NCBI GenBank assembly: GCA_027443745.1
Contig: DAIAZB010000318.1
Coordinates: 1 to 14,232 of the forward strand
DNA from: Thiomonas sp.
GTDB taxonomy: Bacteria > Pseudomonadota > Gammaproteobacteria > Burkholderiales > Burkholderiaceae
DNA length: 14,232 nucleotides
Reading direction: 5' to 3'
Below the pieces are notes generated by a model that did not search any database, was not told the origin of the DNA, and saw only the letters and a program-made list of their open reading frames with translations. Both the position numbers and the translations under genes were made by a program. Positions 4,733 through 11,484 of the stretch are shown piece after piece. Numbering within the stretch: the first letter of the stretch is position 1; the number at the start of each line of letters is the position of its first letter.

Positions 4733-7227
4733 GCTGGATCAACCACGACGACGTGCTGGACCAGCTGCGAGCGGCTGGGCTCATCATCAAGGACGGTGCG
4801 CTGCAGGTCGGCACCAGCCGGCCGGTGCGCTGCCATGTGGACGGCGACCGCGAGAAGCGTGGCTGGTACAAGCTCTTCGAACTGACCCTCGGCGACGGGC
4901 GCACCCTCATCACCGGCAGCTTCGGCGTCTGGCAGGGCGACGACAATGGCGCGAAAAAAGTGCTGCTGCCGAAGACCGAGCGCAAGGCGCTCGATGCGGA
5001 CCAGCTCGCCGCCATCAAAGCGCGCCAGGCCGAGGACCGCAAGCGCGCCGAGGCCGAGCGCCAGCACGAAATCGACCGCGCAGCCGCGCGCGCCTCGCGC
5101 TGGTGGGCGCAATGCGGCGAGGCCGGCGCGTCCGGCTACCTCACGCGCAAAGGCTTGCCGCCCGGCAAGCTTTACGGCGCGCGCATCTCGGCATCCGGCA
5201 ACCTGGTGGTGCCCATCCTGGACGGCGATGGACGGATCTACGGCCTGCAGGTCATCTACGACAAGCCCGTGGCCAAAGGCTCCGGCAAGCCGCGCGACAA
5301 GGACTACACGCCGCCCGGCCTCGCCAAGCAAGGCCACTGGGCCGAGATCGGGGCGCCGCGCGCGGGCCGCATCATCCTGCTGGTCGAGGGTTTCGCCACC
5401 GGCGCCAGCCTGCACGAGGCCACGGGGCTTCCCGTCATCGTGGCGTTCGACGCCGGCAACCTGTTGCCTGTTGCGCAACACATCGTCAAACGCTATCGCC
5501 GCGCACGCATCCTGGTATGCGCGGATGACGATTACCTCGCCAAGTGCGCGGACTGCGGCAAACTCACGCCCGTGGCCGCGCAGGCCTGCGCGCATTGCGG
5601 GGCGGATCACGGCAAGACCAACACCGGCGCCATGCGCGCCGAGGCCGCCGCGGTGGCCGTGTCCGGCACCTGGGTCTTGCCGCAATGGCCGTCAGAACGG
5701 CCCACCGACCGCAAGGGCCCGACCGACTTCAACGACCTGCACACCCACCCACAAGGCGGCCTGCACGTCGTGCGCGCGCAGATCGATGCCGCCCTTGCCT
5801 CGGCAGGCTGGGCGGCGGCCGAACCGCTCGAACGCGCGTCGCCGCAAAACGGGGGGGCGGGGGATGCCGGCGAGTCGCGCCCCGAGGCTGTTTCCATCCT
5901 GCCGCTGGAGCAGGTGGTGGACCGCTTCATCGCCGTCGACGACGACACCGGCGAATACGTGTTCGACACCTGGACCCGCAGCCTCTGCCGCCTCGCCAAG
6001 GTGCTGCGGATGCTCCCGGCCCGGGTGCGCGGCGACGACGTCAAGGATCACCCAACCTGGAAAAGCCGCGCCGTCTACATCGACCAGATCGGCTTCGACC
6101 CGGGCGGCGAAGATCCAAACATCCGCTGCAACCTCTGGGGCGGATGGCCCACCAGGCCCAAGTACGGCAGTTGCGACAACCTGCTGGCCCTGCTCGAGCA
6201 CATCTGCAGCGGCGAGCGCAACGCCGAGCAGCTGTACATGTGGGTGCTCCAGTGGCTCGCCTATCCCATCCAGCATCCCGGCGCCAAGATGGCCAGCGCC
6301 ATCGTCGTCCATGGGCCGCAGGGTACCGGGAAAAGCCGGTTTTTCGAGACCGTCGCCAAGATCTACGGCGAGTACGGCATCGTGCTCAATCAGGGCGCCA
6401 TCGAAGACAAGTTCAACGCCGACTGGGTCAGCCGCAAGCTGTTCGTGTTGGCCGACGAAATCGTCGCCAACACCGAGAAGTACCACCTCAAGAACCTGCT
6501 CAAGACTTTCATCACCGGCGAGACCATCCGCGTCAACCCGAAAAACGTGGCCGCGCACACCGAGCGCAACCACATGAACCTCATTTTCCTCAGCAACGAC
6601 AAGCAGCCCGTCGTGCTCGAGGGCGACGACCGCCGCCACTGCGTCATCTGGACGCCGCCGAAGCTCGATCCCAAGTTCTACGCCGCCATCGACGCCGAAA
6701 TCGAGGCCGGCGGCATCGCCGCCCTGCACCACTTCCTGCTGCACGTCGACCTCACCGACTTCAAGCCCTGGACCTGGCCGCCCATGACCGTGGCCAAGCG
6801 CGAACTCATCGACGTCAGCGCCAACAGCGAGGAACGCTTCGCCGCCGAATGGATGCTCGGCAACATCTGTTTCGACGACGAAGCCGGGCCGCTCCCTGCC
6901 TGCCCCGCCGGCACCCAGCAGGTCTACGACGCCTACCTGCGTTGGTGCAAGCTGCAGGGCGAAACCAGGCCCAGGCCGCAAAACCAGTTCATCGGCTCGC
7001 TCACCAAGCGCCAGGGCTGGACGGCCGAGCATCGCGACCGCTACGAGAACCTGCACTTCATGGGCGACCGCAAGCGCCAGCGCATGGTGATCCCATCCAC
7101 GCGCGACATCGCCGAGGCCGAGCTGCGCGGCGCGCCCACCGTGCCGCACCCGCCTGGAGAAACCGTCGCCCAGTGGAGTACCCGGTGTTTTTTCGCGTTT
7201 CGCAACGCGGCGCAGGTCCGCCCATGA
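4729..7227 (+). CDS. Toprim primase / SF3-type helicase (phage replication protein)
   Basis: This 832-residue replication protein joins a primase and a helicase. Residues 1-~80 form an N-terminal module (RPVRCHVDGDREKRGWYKL), followed by an Ala/Lys/Glu helix (~85-125). The Toprim domain has VEGFATG (Glu220) and CADDDY (Asp266-268), then NTGAMRAEAAA. A zinc knuckle (C273, C276, C287, C290) is inserted between these Toprim parts. After a Gly-rich linker (~residues 373-385) the helicase has Walker A GPQGTGKS (529-536), Walker B LFVLADE (571-577) and a sensor-like IFLSNDKQP (~619-627). It should prime and unwind phage DNA at the origin. Its start overlaps the gpZ stop; repeat arrays follow immediately downstream. 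Confidence 0.9.
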   Translation: MSWINHDDVLDQLRAAGLIIKDGALQVGTSRPVRCHVDGDREKRGWYKLFELTLGDGRTLITGSFGVWQGDDNGAKKVLLPKTERKALDADQLAAIKARQAEDRKRAEAERQHEIDRAAARASRWWAQCGEAGASGYLTRKGLPPGKLYGARISASGNLVVPILDGDGRIYGLQVIYDKPVAKGSGKPRDKDYTPPGLAKQGHWAEIGAPRAGRIILLVEGFATGASLHEATGLPVIVAFDAGNLLPVAQHIVKRYRRARILVCADDDYLAKCADCGKLTPVAAQACAHCGADHGKTNTGAMRAEAAAVAVSGTWVLPQWPSERPTDRKGPTDFNDLHTHPQGGLHVVRAQIDAALASAGWAAAEPLERASPQNGGAGDAGESRPEAVSILPLEQVVDRFIAVDDDTGEYVFDTWTRSLCRLAKVLRMLPARVRGDDVKDHPTWKSRAVYIDQIGFDPGGEDPNIRCNLWGGWPTRPKYGSCDNLLALLEHICSGERNAEQLYMWVLQWLAYPIQHPGAKMASAIVVHGPQGTGKSRFFETVAKIYGEYGIVLNQGAIEDKFNADWVSRKLFVLADEIVANTEKYHLKNLLKTFITGETIRVNPKNVAAHTERNHMNLIFLSNDKQPVVLEGDDRRHCVIWTPPKLDPKFYAAIDAEIEAGGIAALHHFLLHVDLTDFKPWTWPPMTVAKRELIDVSANSEERFAAEWMLGNICFDDEAGPLPACPAGTQQVYDAYLRWCKLQGETRPRPQNQFIGSLTKRQGWTAEHRDRYENLHFMGDRKRQRMVIPSTRDIAEAELRGAPTVPHPPGETVAQWSTRCFFAFRNAAQVRP

Positions 7228-7520
7228 AGCGCACGGGCGCACGGGTGAGCGCACGGGCAAGCGCACGGGTTAAGTCATTGATTTTGCAGGAAACGCACGG
7301 GCGCACGGGTTGCGCTTATCGCGCCCGTGTGCGTGCGCGTATGCATTCGAGGATGGCGCATCGAAGATTTTTTCTCGCGTATGTGCGTACCTACATACCT
7401 GTGCGCCCGTGCGTTATGAGGAATATCAAGGGCTTAACCCGTGCGCTCACCCGTGCGCTCACCCGTGCGCTTTGTCATACCCGTGCGCTTTTGCCCGGTT
7501 TCCACGTCTCGATGGGTTGA
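7224..7520 (+). CDS. Doubtful Arg-rich ORF through the repeat arrays
   Basis: ATG 7224 overlaps the primase TGA and the frame stays open to TGA 7520, three bases before the terS ATG. The 98-residue product would be extremely basic (about one fifth Arg), with repeated blocks such as ARVSARASARV and LTRALTRALTRAL. The 12-base repeat period equals four codons, so repeats alone keep one frame open. Codon use in the middle (TTT TTT, ATA) is unlike the neighbours. I think the DNA repeats are the functional element, but the snug fit between two genes keeps coding possible. Confidence 0.2.
   Translation: MKRTGARVSARASARVKSLILQETHGRTGCAYRARVRARMHSRMAHRRFFLAYVRTYIPVRPCVMRNIKGLTRALTRALTRALCHTRALLPGFHVSMG
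7229..7309 (+). repeat. Left repeat array: six GCGCACGGG copies
   Basis: GCGCACGGG (or ACGCACGGG) begins at 7229, 7237, 7249, 7261, 7293 and 7301. The middle copies are 12 bases apart (GCGCACGGGTGA, GCGCACGGGCAA, then GCGCACGGGTTAAG); pairs at 7229 and 7293 are 8 bases apart. The array is the near-perfect inverted partner of the right array. Confidence 0.85.
7406..7488 (-). repeat. Right repeat array: inverted copies (CCCGTGCGC)
   Basis: CCCGTGCGC occurs at 7438, 7450, 7462 and 7480, with CCCGTGCGT at 7406; a weaker form is near 7324. The stretch 7434-7470 is the reverse complement of 7237-7273 with only two mismatches. The spacer between arrays includes an AT-richer part (about 7365-7400) and a small inverted repeat GTATGT/ACATAC (7379-7398). 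Iterons beside the replication gene suggest an origin; a transcriptional or RNA structure is the alternative. Confidence 0.85.
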
Positions 7521-7523
7521 AAT

Positions 7524-8210
7524 ATGACCGAAACAGCGCAAATCCTCGTCAAAATGGCTGAATTCGCGCGTCAACAGGGCTGGAATCGCTCCACCGTCAC
7601 GCGGTTGCGCCATGCCGGGCGCCTAGTCATCCGCGACGGCCTGGTCGACGTTCCAGCCAGCCTCGAACTCATCGCCGCCACCGCCGACGCCCGGCGCGAC
7701 GACGTCGCCGCCCGTCACGCCGCCGCGCGGTTACAAAAAACGGAAAAACAGCCCGTTGCAGCCGTTGCGCACCCTGTTGCGCAACATCCCCATGCGCAAC
7801 ACGCCGTAAACGGCGCCATACCGCCGGAATCGGTGCCCATGGCCGCTTCGGCAGCCGCCCCGCCCCAGCAAGCCGCCGAACCCGACGCCACCGACAGCAT
7901 CGGCGCCAGCTTCCAGGCCTCCCGCGCCATGAAGGAAAAATACCTCGCCCTGCAGGCCCAGGCCGAGTATCAACGCATCATCGGCGAGCTGCTGCCCCGC
8001 GCCGACGTCGTCGCCGCGCTCGACGACGTAGTGGCCATCGCCCGCCAGGGCCTCGAGAACTTCCCGCACCGCACCGCGCCGCGCCTGTACGGCAAAGACC
8101 TCGACGCCATCCGCGCCGTGCTGCGCGAAGACATCGCCGCCCTCATGCGCGAAATGCACGCCGACGCGCAGCGCCAGCTCACGCAGCTCACGCAGGGAGA
8201 AGCGCAATGA
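7524..8210 (+). CDS. Terminase small subunit (Nu1/TerS-like)
   Basis: This 228-residue protein starts at ATG 7524, three bases after the end of the repeat-region ORF, with only a weak ribosome site. The N-terminus is a winged-helix/excisionase-type DNA-binding domain (MAEFARQQGWNRSTVTRLRH, AGRLVIRDGLVDV), as in Nu1-type small subunits. A Pro/Ala/His/Gln-rich linker (~75-125) follows, then a helical C-terminal part (REKYL-like MKEKYLALQAQAEYQRI, DVVAALDDVVAIARQGLEN) for oligomerisation and TerL contact. It should recognise the packaging site and recruit TerL. The stop overlaps the TerL start (ATGA at 8207). The linker codes over palindromes GTTGCGCAAC (7776-7785) and CGCCGT-AA-ACGGCG (7802-7815) and uses AT-richer codons. 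Confidence 0.8.
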   Translation: MTETAQILVKMAEFARQQGWNRSTVTRLRHAGRLVIRDGLVDVPASLELIAATADARRDDVAARHAAARLQKTEKQPVAAVAHPVAQHPHAQHAVNGAIPPESVPMAASAAAPPQQAAEPDATDSIGASFQASRAMKEKYLALQAQAEYQRIIGELLPRADVVAALDDVVAIARQGLENFPHRTAPRLYGKDLDAIRAVLREDIAALMREMHADAQRQLTQLTQGEAQ

Positions 8211-10150
8211 GCCGTATGACATCGCCCCTCGCCCTGCGCGCCTTCGCCCGCGGCTGGCGCGCCAAGCAGGCGCTCACGGTCAGCGAGTGGGCGGACGCCA
8301 ACCGCGTCCTGTCCGAAATGGGCAGCGCCGAACCCGGCGCGTGGAAAACCTCGCGCACGCCCTACCTGCGCGAGATCATGGACCAGCTTTCCGAGACCTC
8401 GCCGGCCAAGCTGGTGGCGTTCATGAAGCCGTCGCAAGTCGGGGGAACCGAGGTCGGCTCCAACTGGCTGGGCTACATCATGGCGCACGCCAAGGGCCCG
8501 GTCGCCGTCGTCATGCCCACCGAGAAAAGCCTGGGCGACTGGATGACGCAGAAATTCGAGCCGATGGCGGCGGACACCCCCGCCATCGGCGCCGTGCTGG
8601 CCAAGCGCAGCAACAGCGAGGGCAACAACAGCGCCCAGCGCAAGCGCTTCGCCGGCGGCATCCTCTACGCCAAGACGGCGGGCAGCACCGCCGAACTCAA
8701 AAGCACCTCGCTGCGCTACGCCCTGGCCGACGAAGTGGACGAATACCCGCGCGACGGCAAGCAGGGCGACGTGCTCGGGCTGCTCGAGGTGCGCATCACC
8801 ACCTTCCACGACGGCAAGGTCTACGCCCCCAGCTCGCCCACCGTGCGCGAGGCCAGCGCCATCGAGGAGCTGTTCGAGGGCGGAGACCAGCGGCGCTACC
8901 ACGTGCCCTGCCCGCATTGCGGCCATCTGCAGGTGCTGACCTGGGGCAACTTGCGCTGGACCAGGGACCCGCGCAACACGCGCCGCGTGCAATCCGCGCA
9001 CTACGTCTGCGCCGAATGCGGCGCCGAGATCGAGGAGCACCACAAGCCCGGCATGCTGGCCGAACTGGGCCACGGCGGCCAGGCGCGCTGGGTCGCCGGC
9101 GAGCCCGGCGCGCCCTACCCCAGCTACCACATCAACGCCCTCTACACGCCGCTGGGCCTCGGCAAGACCTGGGCCGAACTCGCCCAGCAGTGGCTGGACG
9201 CGCAGGACAACCCGCAGAAGCTGGTGGTGTTCGTCAACACGCGCCTGGCCGAAACCTGGGCCGACCGCAGCGCCGACATCAAGGCCAGCGTCATCGAGCA
9301 GCGCGCCGAACCCTACCCGCTGCGCACCATCCCGCAGGGCTGCCTGGCGCTCACCACGGGCGTGGATACGCAGGACGACAGACTGGAGGTCCACATCGTC
9401 GGCCACGGCCGCCACGGCCGGCGCTGGACCATCGATTACCACGTGCTGCCCGGCAACCCCGCCGACGAAGGCCTGTGGAACCGCCTGGCCGAGTACCTCA
9501 ACGCCGCCGAGTTTGTCAACGCCCACGGCCGCCGCATGAAACTCGACGCCGTGGCCATCGATACCGGCGGCCATCACACACACGCCGTCTACCAGTTCGT
9601 GCGCAGCCGCCGCGTGCGCCGCTGCATCGCCGTCAAGGGCGCCAGCTCCCCGGGCCGCGCCATCCTCGGCAAGCCCAGCCTGCAGGACGTGAACTGGAAA
9701 GGACAAACCGTGAAAAAGGGCGTGGCGCTCTACACCGTGGGCACCGACGTGGTCAAGCACCTGCTCTACAACCTGCTCCACCTCGACACCGACAAACCCG
9801 CCGAGGACCGCAAGGTGCGTTTCTCCCAGCAGCTCGACAGCACGTTCTACCAGCAACTCACCGCCGAGGTCTTCAATCCCCGCCGCAACCGCTGGGAACT
9901 CAAAAAAGGCCGGCGCAACGAGGCGCTCGACACCTGGGTCTACGCCGAGGCCGCCAGTCACCACCCCGAGCTGTACCTGCACAAGTGGCGCGCCGCCGAC
10001 TGGGACCGCCGCGCAGCCATGCTCGAGCCCGAAACCCAGGACGAAAGCGAGCAGCCGGCGCAGGCTTCGCCCACGCCCGTGCCGCCCGCGAAAAAACCGC
10101 CGCCTTTCGTGGGCCGCCCACCCGGCGGCTTCAAGACCCGAACCTGGTGA
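8207..10150 (+). CDS. Terminase large subunit, GpA (lambda) family
   Basis: This 647-residue protein is the packaging motor, close in length to lambda gpA (641). The ATPase has an adenine/Walker A-like segment FMKPSQVGGTEVG (~72-84) in the atypical GpA form and Walker B ALADEVDE (172-179). A zinc-finger-like pair CPHC (235-238) and CAEC (268-271) lies between ATPase and nuclease, as in this family. The RNase H-like nuclease has Asp387 (GVDTQDDRLE), Asp452 (AIDTGG) and Asp575 (EALDTWVYA). The C-terminus is Pro/Lys-rich and likely binds the portal. The start overlaps the TerS stop. With Nu1-like TerS it predicts lambda-like packaging, though no cos site is identified here. Confidence 0.95.
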   Translation: MSRMTSPLALRAFARGWRAKQALTVSEWADANRVLSEMGSAEPGAWKTSRTPYLREIMDQLSETSPAKLVAFMKPSQVGGTEVGSNWLGYIMAHAKGPVAVVMPTEKSLGDWMTQKFEPMAADTPAIGAVLAKRSNSEGNNSAQRKRFAGGILYAKTAGSTAELKSTSLRYALADEVDEYPRDGKQGDVLGLLEVRITTFHDGKVYAPSSPTVREASAIEELFEGGDQRRYHVPCPHCGHLQVLTWGNLRWTRDPRNTRRVQSAHYVCAECGAEIEEHHKPGMLAELGHGGQARWVAGEPGAPYPSYHINALYTPLGLGKTWAELAQQWLDAQDNPQKLVVFVNTRLAETWADRSADIKASVIEQRAEPYPLRTIPQGCLALTTGVDTQDDRLEVHIVGHGRHGRRWTIDYHVLPGNPADEGLWNRLAEYLNAAEFVNAHGRRMKLDAVAIDTGGHHTHAVYQFVRSRRVRRCIAVKGASSPGRAILGKPSLQDVNWKGQTVKKGVALYTVGTDVVKHLLYNLLHLDTDKPAEDRKVRFSQQLDSTFYQQLTAEVFNPRRNRWELKKGRRNEALDTWVYAEAASHHPELYLHKWRAADWDRRAAMLEPETQDESEQPAQASPTPVPPAKKPPPFVGRPPGGFKTRTW

Positions 10151-10158
10151 GATGCCCC

Positions 10159-10479
10159 ATGACCGATGACCTGCTCGCCCGCACCCTGCATGCCATCCAG
10201 CTGCGCATGGCCGCGCGCGGCGTGCCACCGCAGCAGGTCGATCCGGTCCTGCGCGAGGTCGACGCCGAAATGCGCGGCATCTTCGGCGGCGACCGCGCCT
10301 ACGTCCCCGCGCGCGGCCACGCCCTGCGCGACCACGCCCTTTGCGAGGAATACGCCAGCGGCCACGGCATCGAACGCCTGGCCCACCGCTACGCGCTGAC
10401 CGAGCGCCACGTGCGCCGCATCCTGCTCAAGCACGCGGCCATCAGCCGCTACAAGGCGCCCACAAAGGACAAACCATGA
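10159..10479 (+). CDS. Mor-family transcription regulator-like protein
   Basis: This 106-residue protein starts at ATG 10159, nine bases after the TerL stop, with GGTGAG upstream. The pattern matches Mor/C activators: an N-terminal helical dimerisation part (ARTLHAIQLRMAARG, DPVLREVDAEMRGIFGG), a short strand with the typical YVPARG, and a C-terminal helix-turn-helix (EEYASGHGIERLAHRYALTERHVRRIL). Mor and C activate middle and late promoters of Mu by contacting RNA polymerase. Position between TerL and head genes suggests a late-operon regulator; the target promoter is not seen. The stop overlaps the next ATG (10476). Confidence 0.75.
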   Translation: MTDDLLARTLHAIQLRMAARGVPPQQVDPVLREVDAEMRGIFGGDRAYVPARGHALRDHALCEEYASGHGIERLAHRYALTERHVRRILLKHAAISRYKAPTKDKP

Positions 10480-10643
10480 GCCACGTCCAGCCCACCATCA
10501 AAATTTCCGCGCGCCTCGCCTGGTGGTTCTGGCCCTACGCCTACGCCGTCATCTACTTCGCCGCGGTCATGGGGCTGCAGCCCGACATGGCCAAGATCTA
10601 CGCCAAGATGGTCAGCGCCATCCGCGTGCGCTGCAAAGTGTGA
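10476..10643 (+). CDS. Small phage membrane-associated protein
   Basis: This 55-residue protein overlaps the stop of the Mor-like gene (ATGA) and ends in GTGA shared with the next gene. A hydrophobic aromatic stretch (LAWWFWPYAYAVIYFAAVMG, ~residues 14-33) is likely one membrane span or strong amphipathic helix, followed by a basic helical C-terminus (KIYAKMVSAIRVRC). Short membrane proteins like this lie beside terminase genes in several Betaproteobacterial prophages as I recall. No function is established from the sequence. Confidence 0.65.
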   Translation: MSHVQPTIKISARLAWWFWPYAYAVIYFAAVMGLQPDMAKIYAKMVSAIRVRCKV

Positions 10644-10849
10644 TCGCCGACCAGGCCTACGCAGCCACCGAGCCGCACCGCAGGGCCTGCGAGGCTCGGG
10701 AACTCATGCGCTGGCCACTCGCCGAGCGCCGCAAATACCTGGCCGACATCCGCAAAACGCGCGGCGACGCGGCGGCGGACGCCCTGCAGGAAGAGTTGAC
10801 AACCCAGTGGCGCATCGCCCATCGAAACACTGAAAAAATATCGCTATAG
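10640..10849 (+). CDS. Small hypothetical phage protein, helical
   Basis: I chose GTG 10640, which overlaps the previous TGA (GTGA), giving 69 residues; the longer open frame upstream is out of phase with the real neighbour. The protein has RACEARELMRWPLAERRKYL, then ADIRKTRGDAAADALQEELTTQW, a charged helical pattern found in short proteins beside phage terminase genes. Its role is unknown; a link to packaging is inference from neighbours. It is followed by a 23-base gap with a hairpin at the next start. Confidence 0.65.
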   Translation: MIADQAYAATEPHRRACEARELMRWPLAERRKYLADIRKTRGDAAADALQEELTTQWRIAHRNTEKISL

Positions 10850-10850
10850 C

Positions 10851-10880
10851 GCGGACATGTTTTGCCTTAAAAATGTCCGC
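10851..10880. promoter_or_regulatory. Hairpin enclosing the start codon of the gpW-domain gene
   Basis: GCGGACAT (10851-10858) and ATGTCCGC (10873-10880) pair perfectly; with one bulged G the stem extends through TTTT/AAAA, leaving GCCTT as loop. The right arm contains the ATG at 10873, and no Shine-Dalgarno is visible. It may limit translation initiation, or act as an attenuator; either is inference. Confidence 0.6.
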
Positions 10881-11484
10881 CGAAACCGGCAGCATGGTCG
10901 CCATGTTGCCAGCCCTCGCCAATTTCGTGCAGGGCGATGCGCTGAATCTCACCGTATCGCCCTGCACCCTTCCCGACGGACGCCTCATCAGCGCCGCCGG
11001 AGGCTGGTCGCTCAAGCTTTCGCTGCGCGGCGCCAGCACGCTCGACCTCACCGCCAACACCACCCAGGTTGACGGCGCCGGCAACTGGCTGCTTGCCGCC
11101 ACCGGCGCGCAGACCGCCGCGCTCACCGCCGGGCCCTACGGCTGGATCTACACCGCGACCGACGCCAGCGGCGTGCGCGCCACCCTGTCCAGCGGCACCA
11201 TCGACGTGGAGCCGGACCTCACGCTCGCGGCGGCCGGCTACGATCCCCGCACCACGGCGCAAAAGGCCCTGACCGACGCCGAGGCCGCGCTCGCCAGCTT
11301 CAAGGCCTCGGGCGGCCGCGTGCGCAGCTACAGCATCGGCGGCCGCAGCATGACGTTCGAGACCGCCGCCGAGCTGCTCTCGCTGGTGAGCTACTGGCGC
11401 GTGCGCGTGGCCAACGAAAAACACGCCGCCGCCGCCGCGCAGGGCCTCGGCGACCCCTCGAAACTTCTGGTGAGGTTCCGGTGA
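10873..11484 (+). CDS. Head protein with N-terminal beta domain and C-terminal gpW-like joining domain
   Basis: This 203-residue protein starts at ATG 10873 inside a hairpin and without a ribosome site. Residues ~1-120 are beta-rich and Thr/Ala/Gly-rich (FVQGDALNLTV, WSLKLSLRG, GPYGWIYTATD), resembling an Ig-like or baseplate N-terminal fold. Residues ~127-190 match lambda gpW in order: AEAALASF (gpW: ARAALHDL), GGRVRSYSIGGRSMTFETAAELLSLVSYW (gpW: [27 protein letters not shown]). gpW joins head to tail on the connector. The place between TerL and portal is also that of W in lambda. So this looks like gpW with an added N-terminal domain. Family call by eye; moderate confidence. Confidence 0.65.
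   Translation: MSAETGSMVAMLPALANFVQGDALNLTVSPCTLPDGRLISAAGGWSLKLSLRGASTLDLTANTTQVDGAGNWLLAATGAQTAALTAGPYGWIYTATDASGVRATLSSGTIDVEPDLTLAAAGYDPRTTAQKALTDAEAALASFKASGGRVRSYSIGGRSMTFETAAELLSLVSYWRVRVANEKHAAAAAQGLGDPSKLLVRFR

Noticed and set aside
5544..7520. A 658-codon plus-strand frame overlapping the primase
   Set aside because: Arg/Pro/Gln-rich out-of-phase shadow of the primase; only its last part (from ATG 7224) lies outside and is listed separately.
7970..10228. A 752-codon open frame antisense to terL
   Set aside because: It mirrors TerL in a GC-rich region, has low-complexity Ala/Gly/Val composition, and TerL motifs are unmistakable on the other strand.
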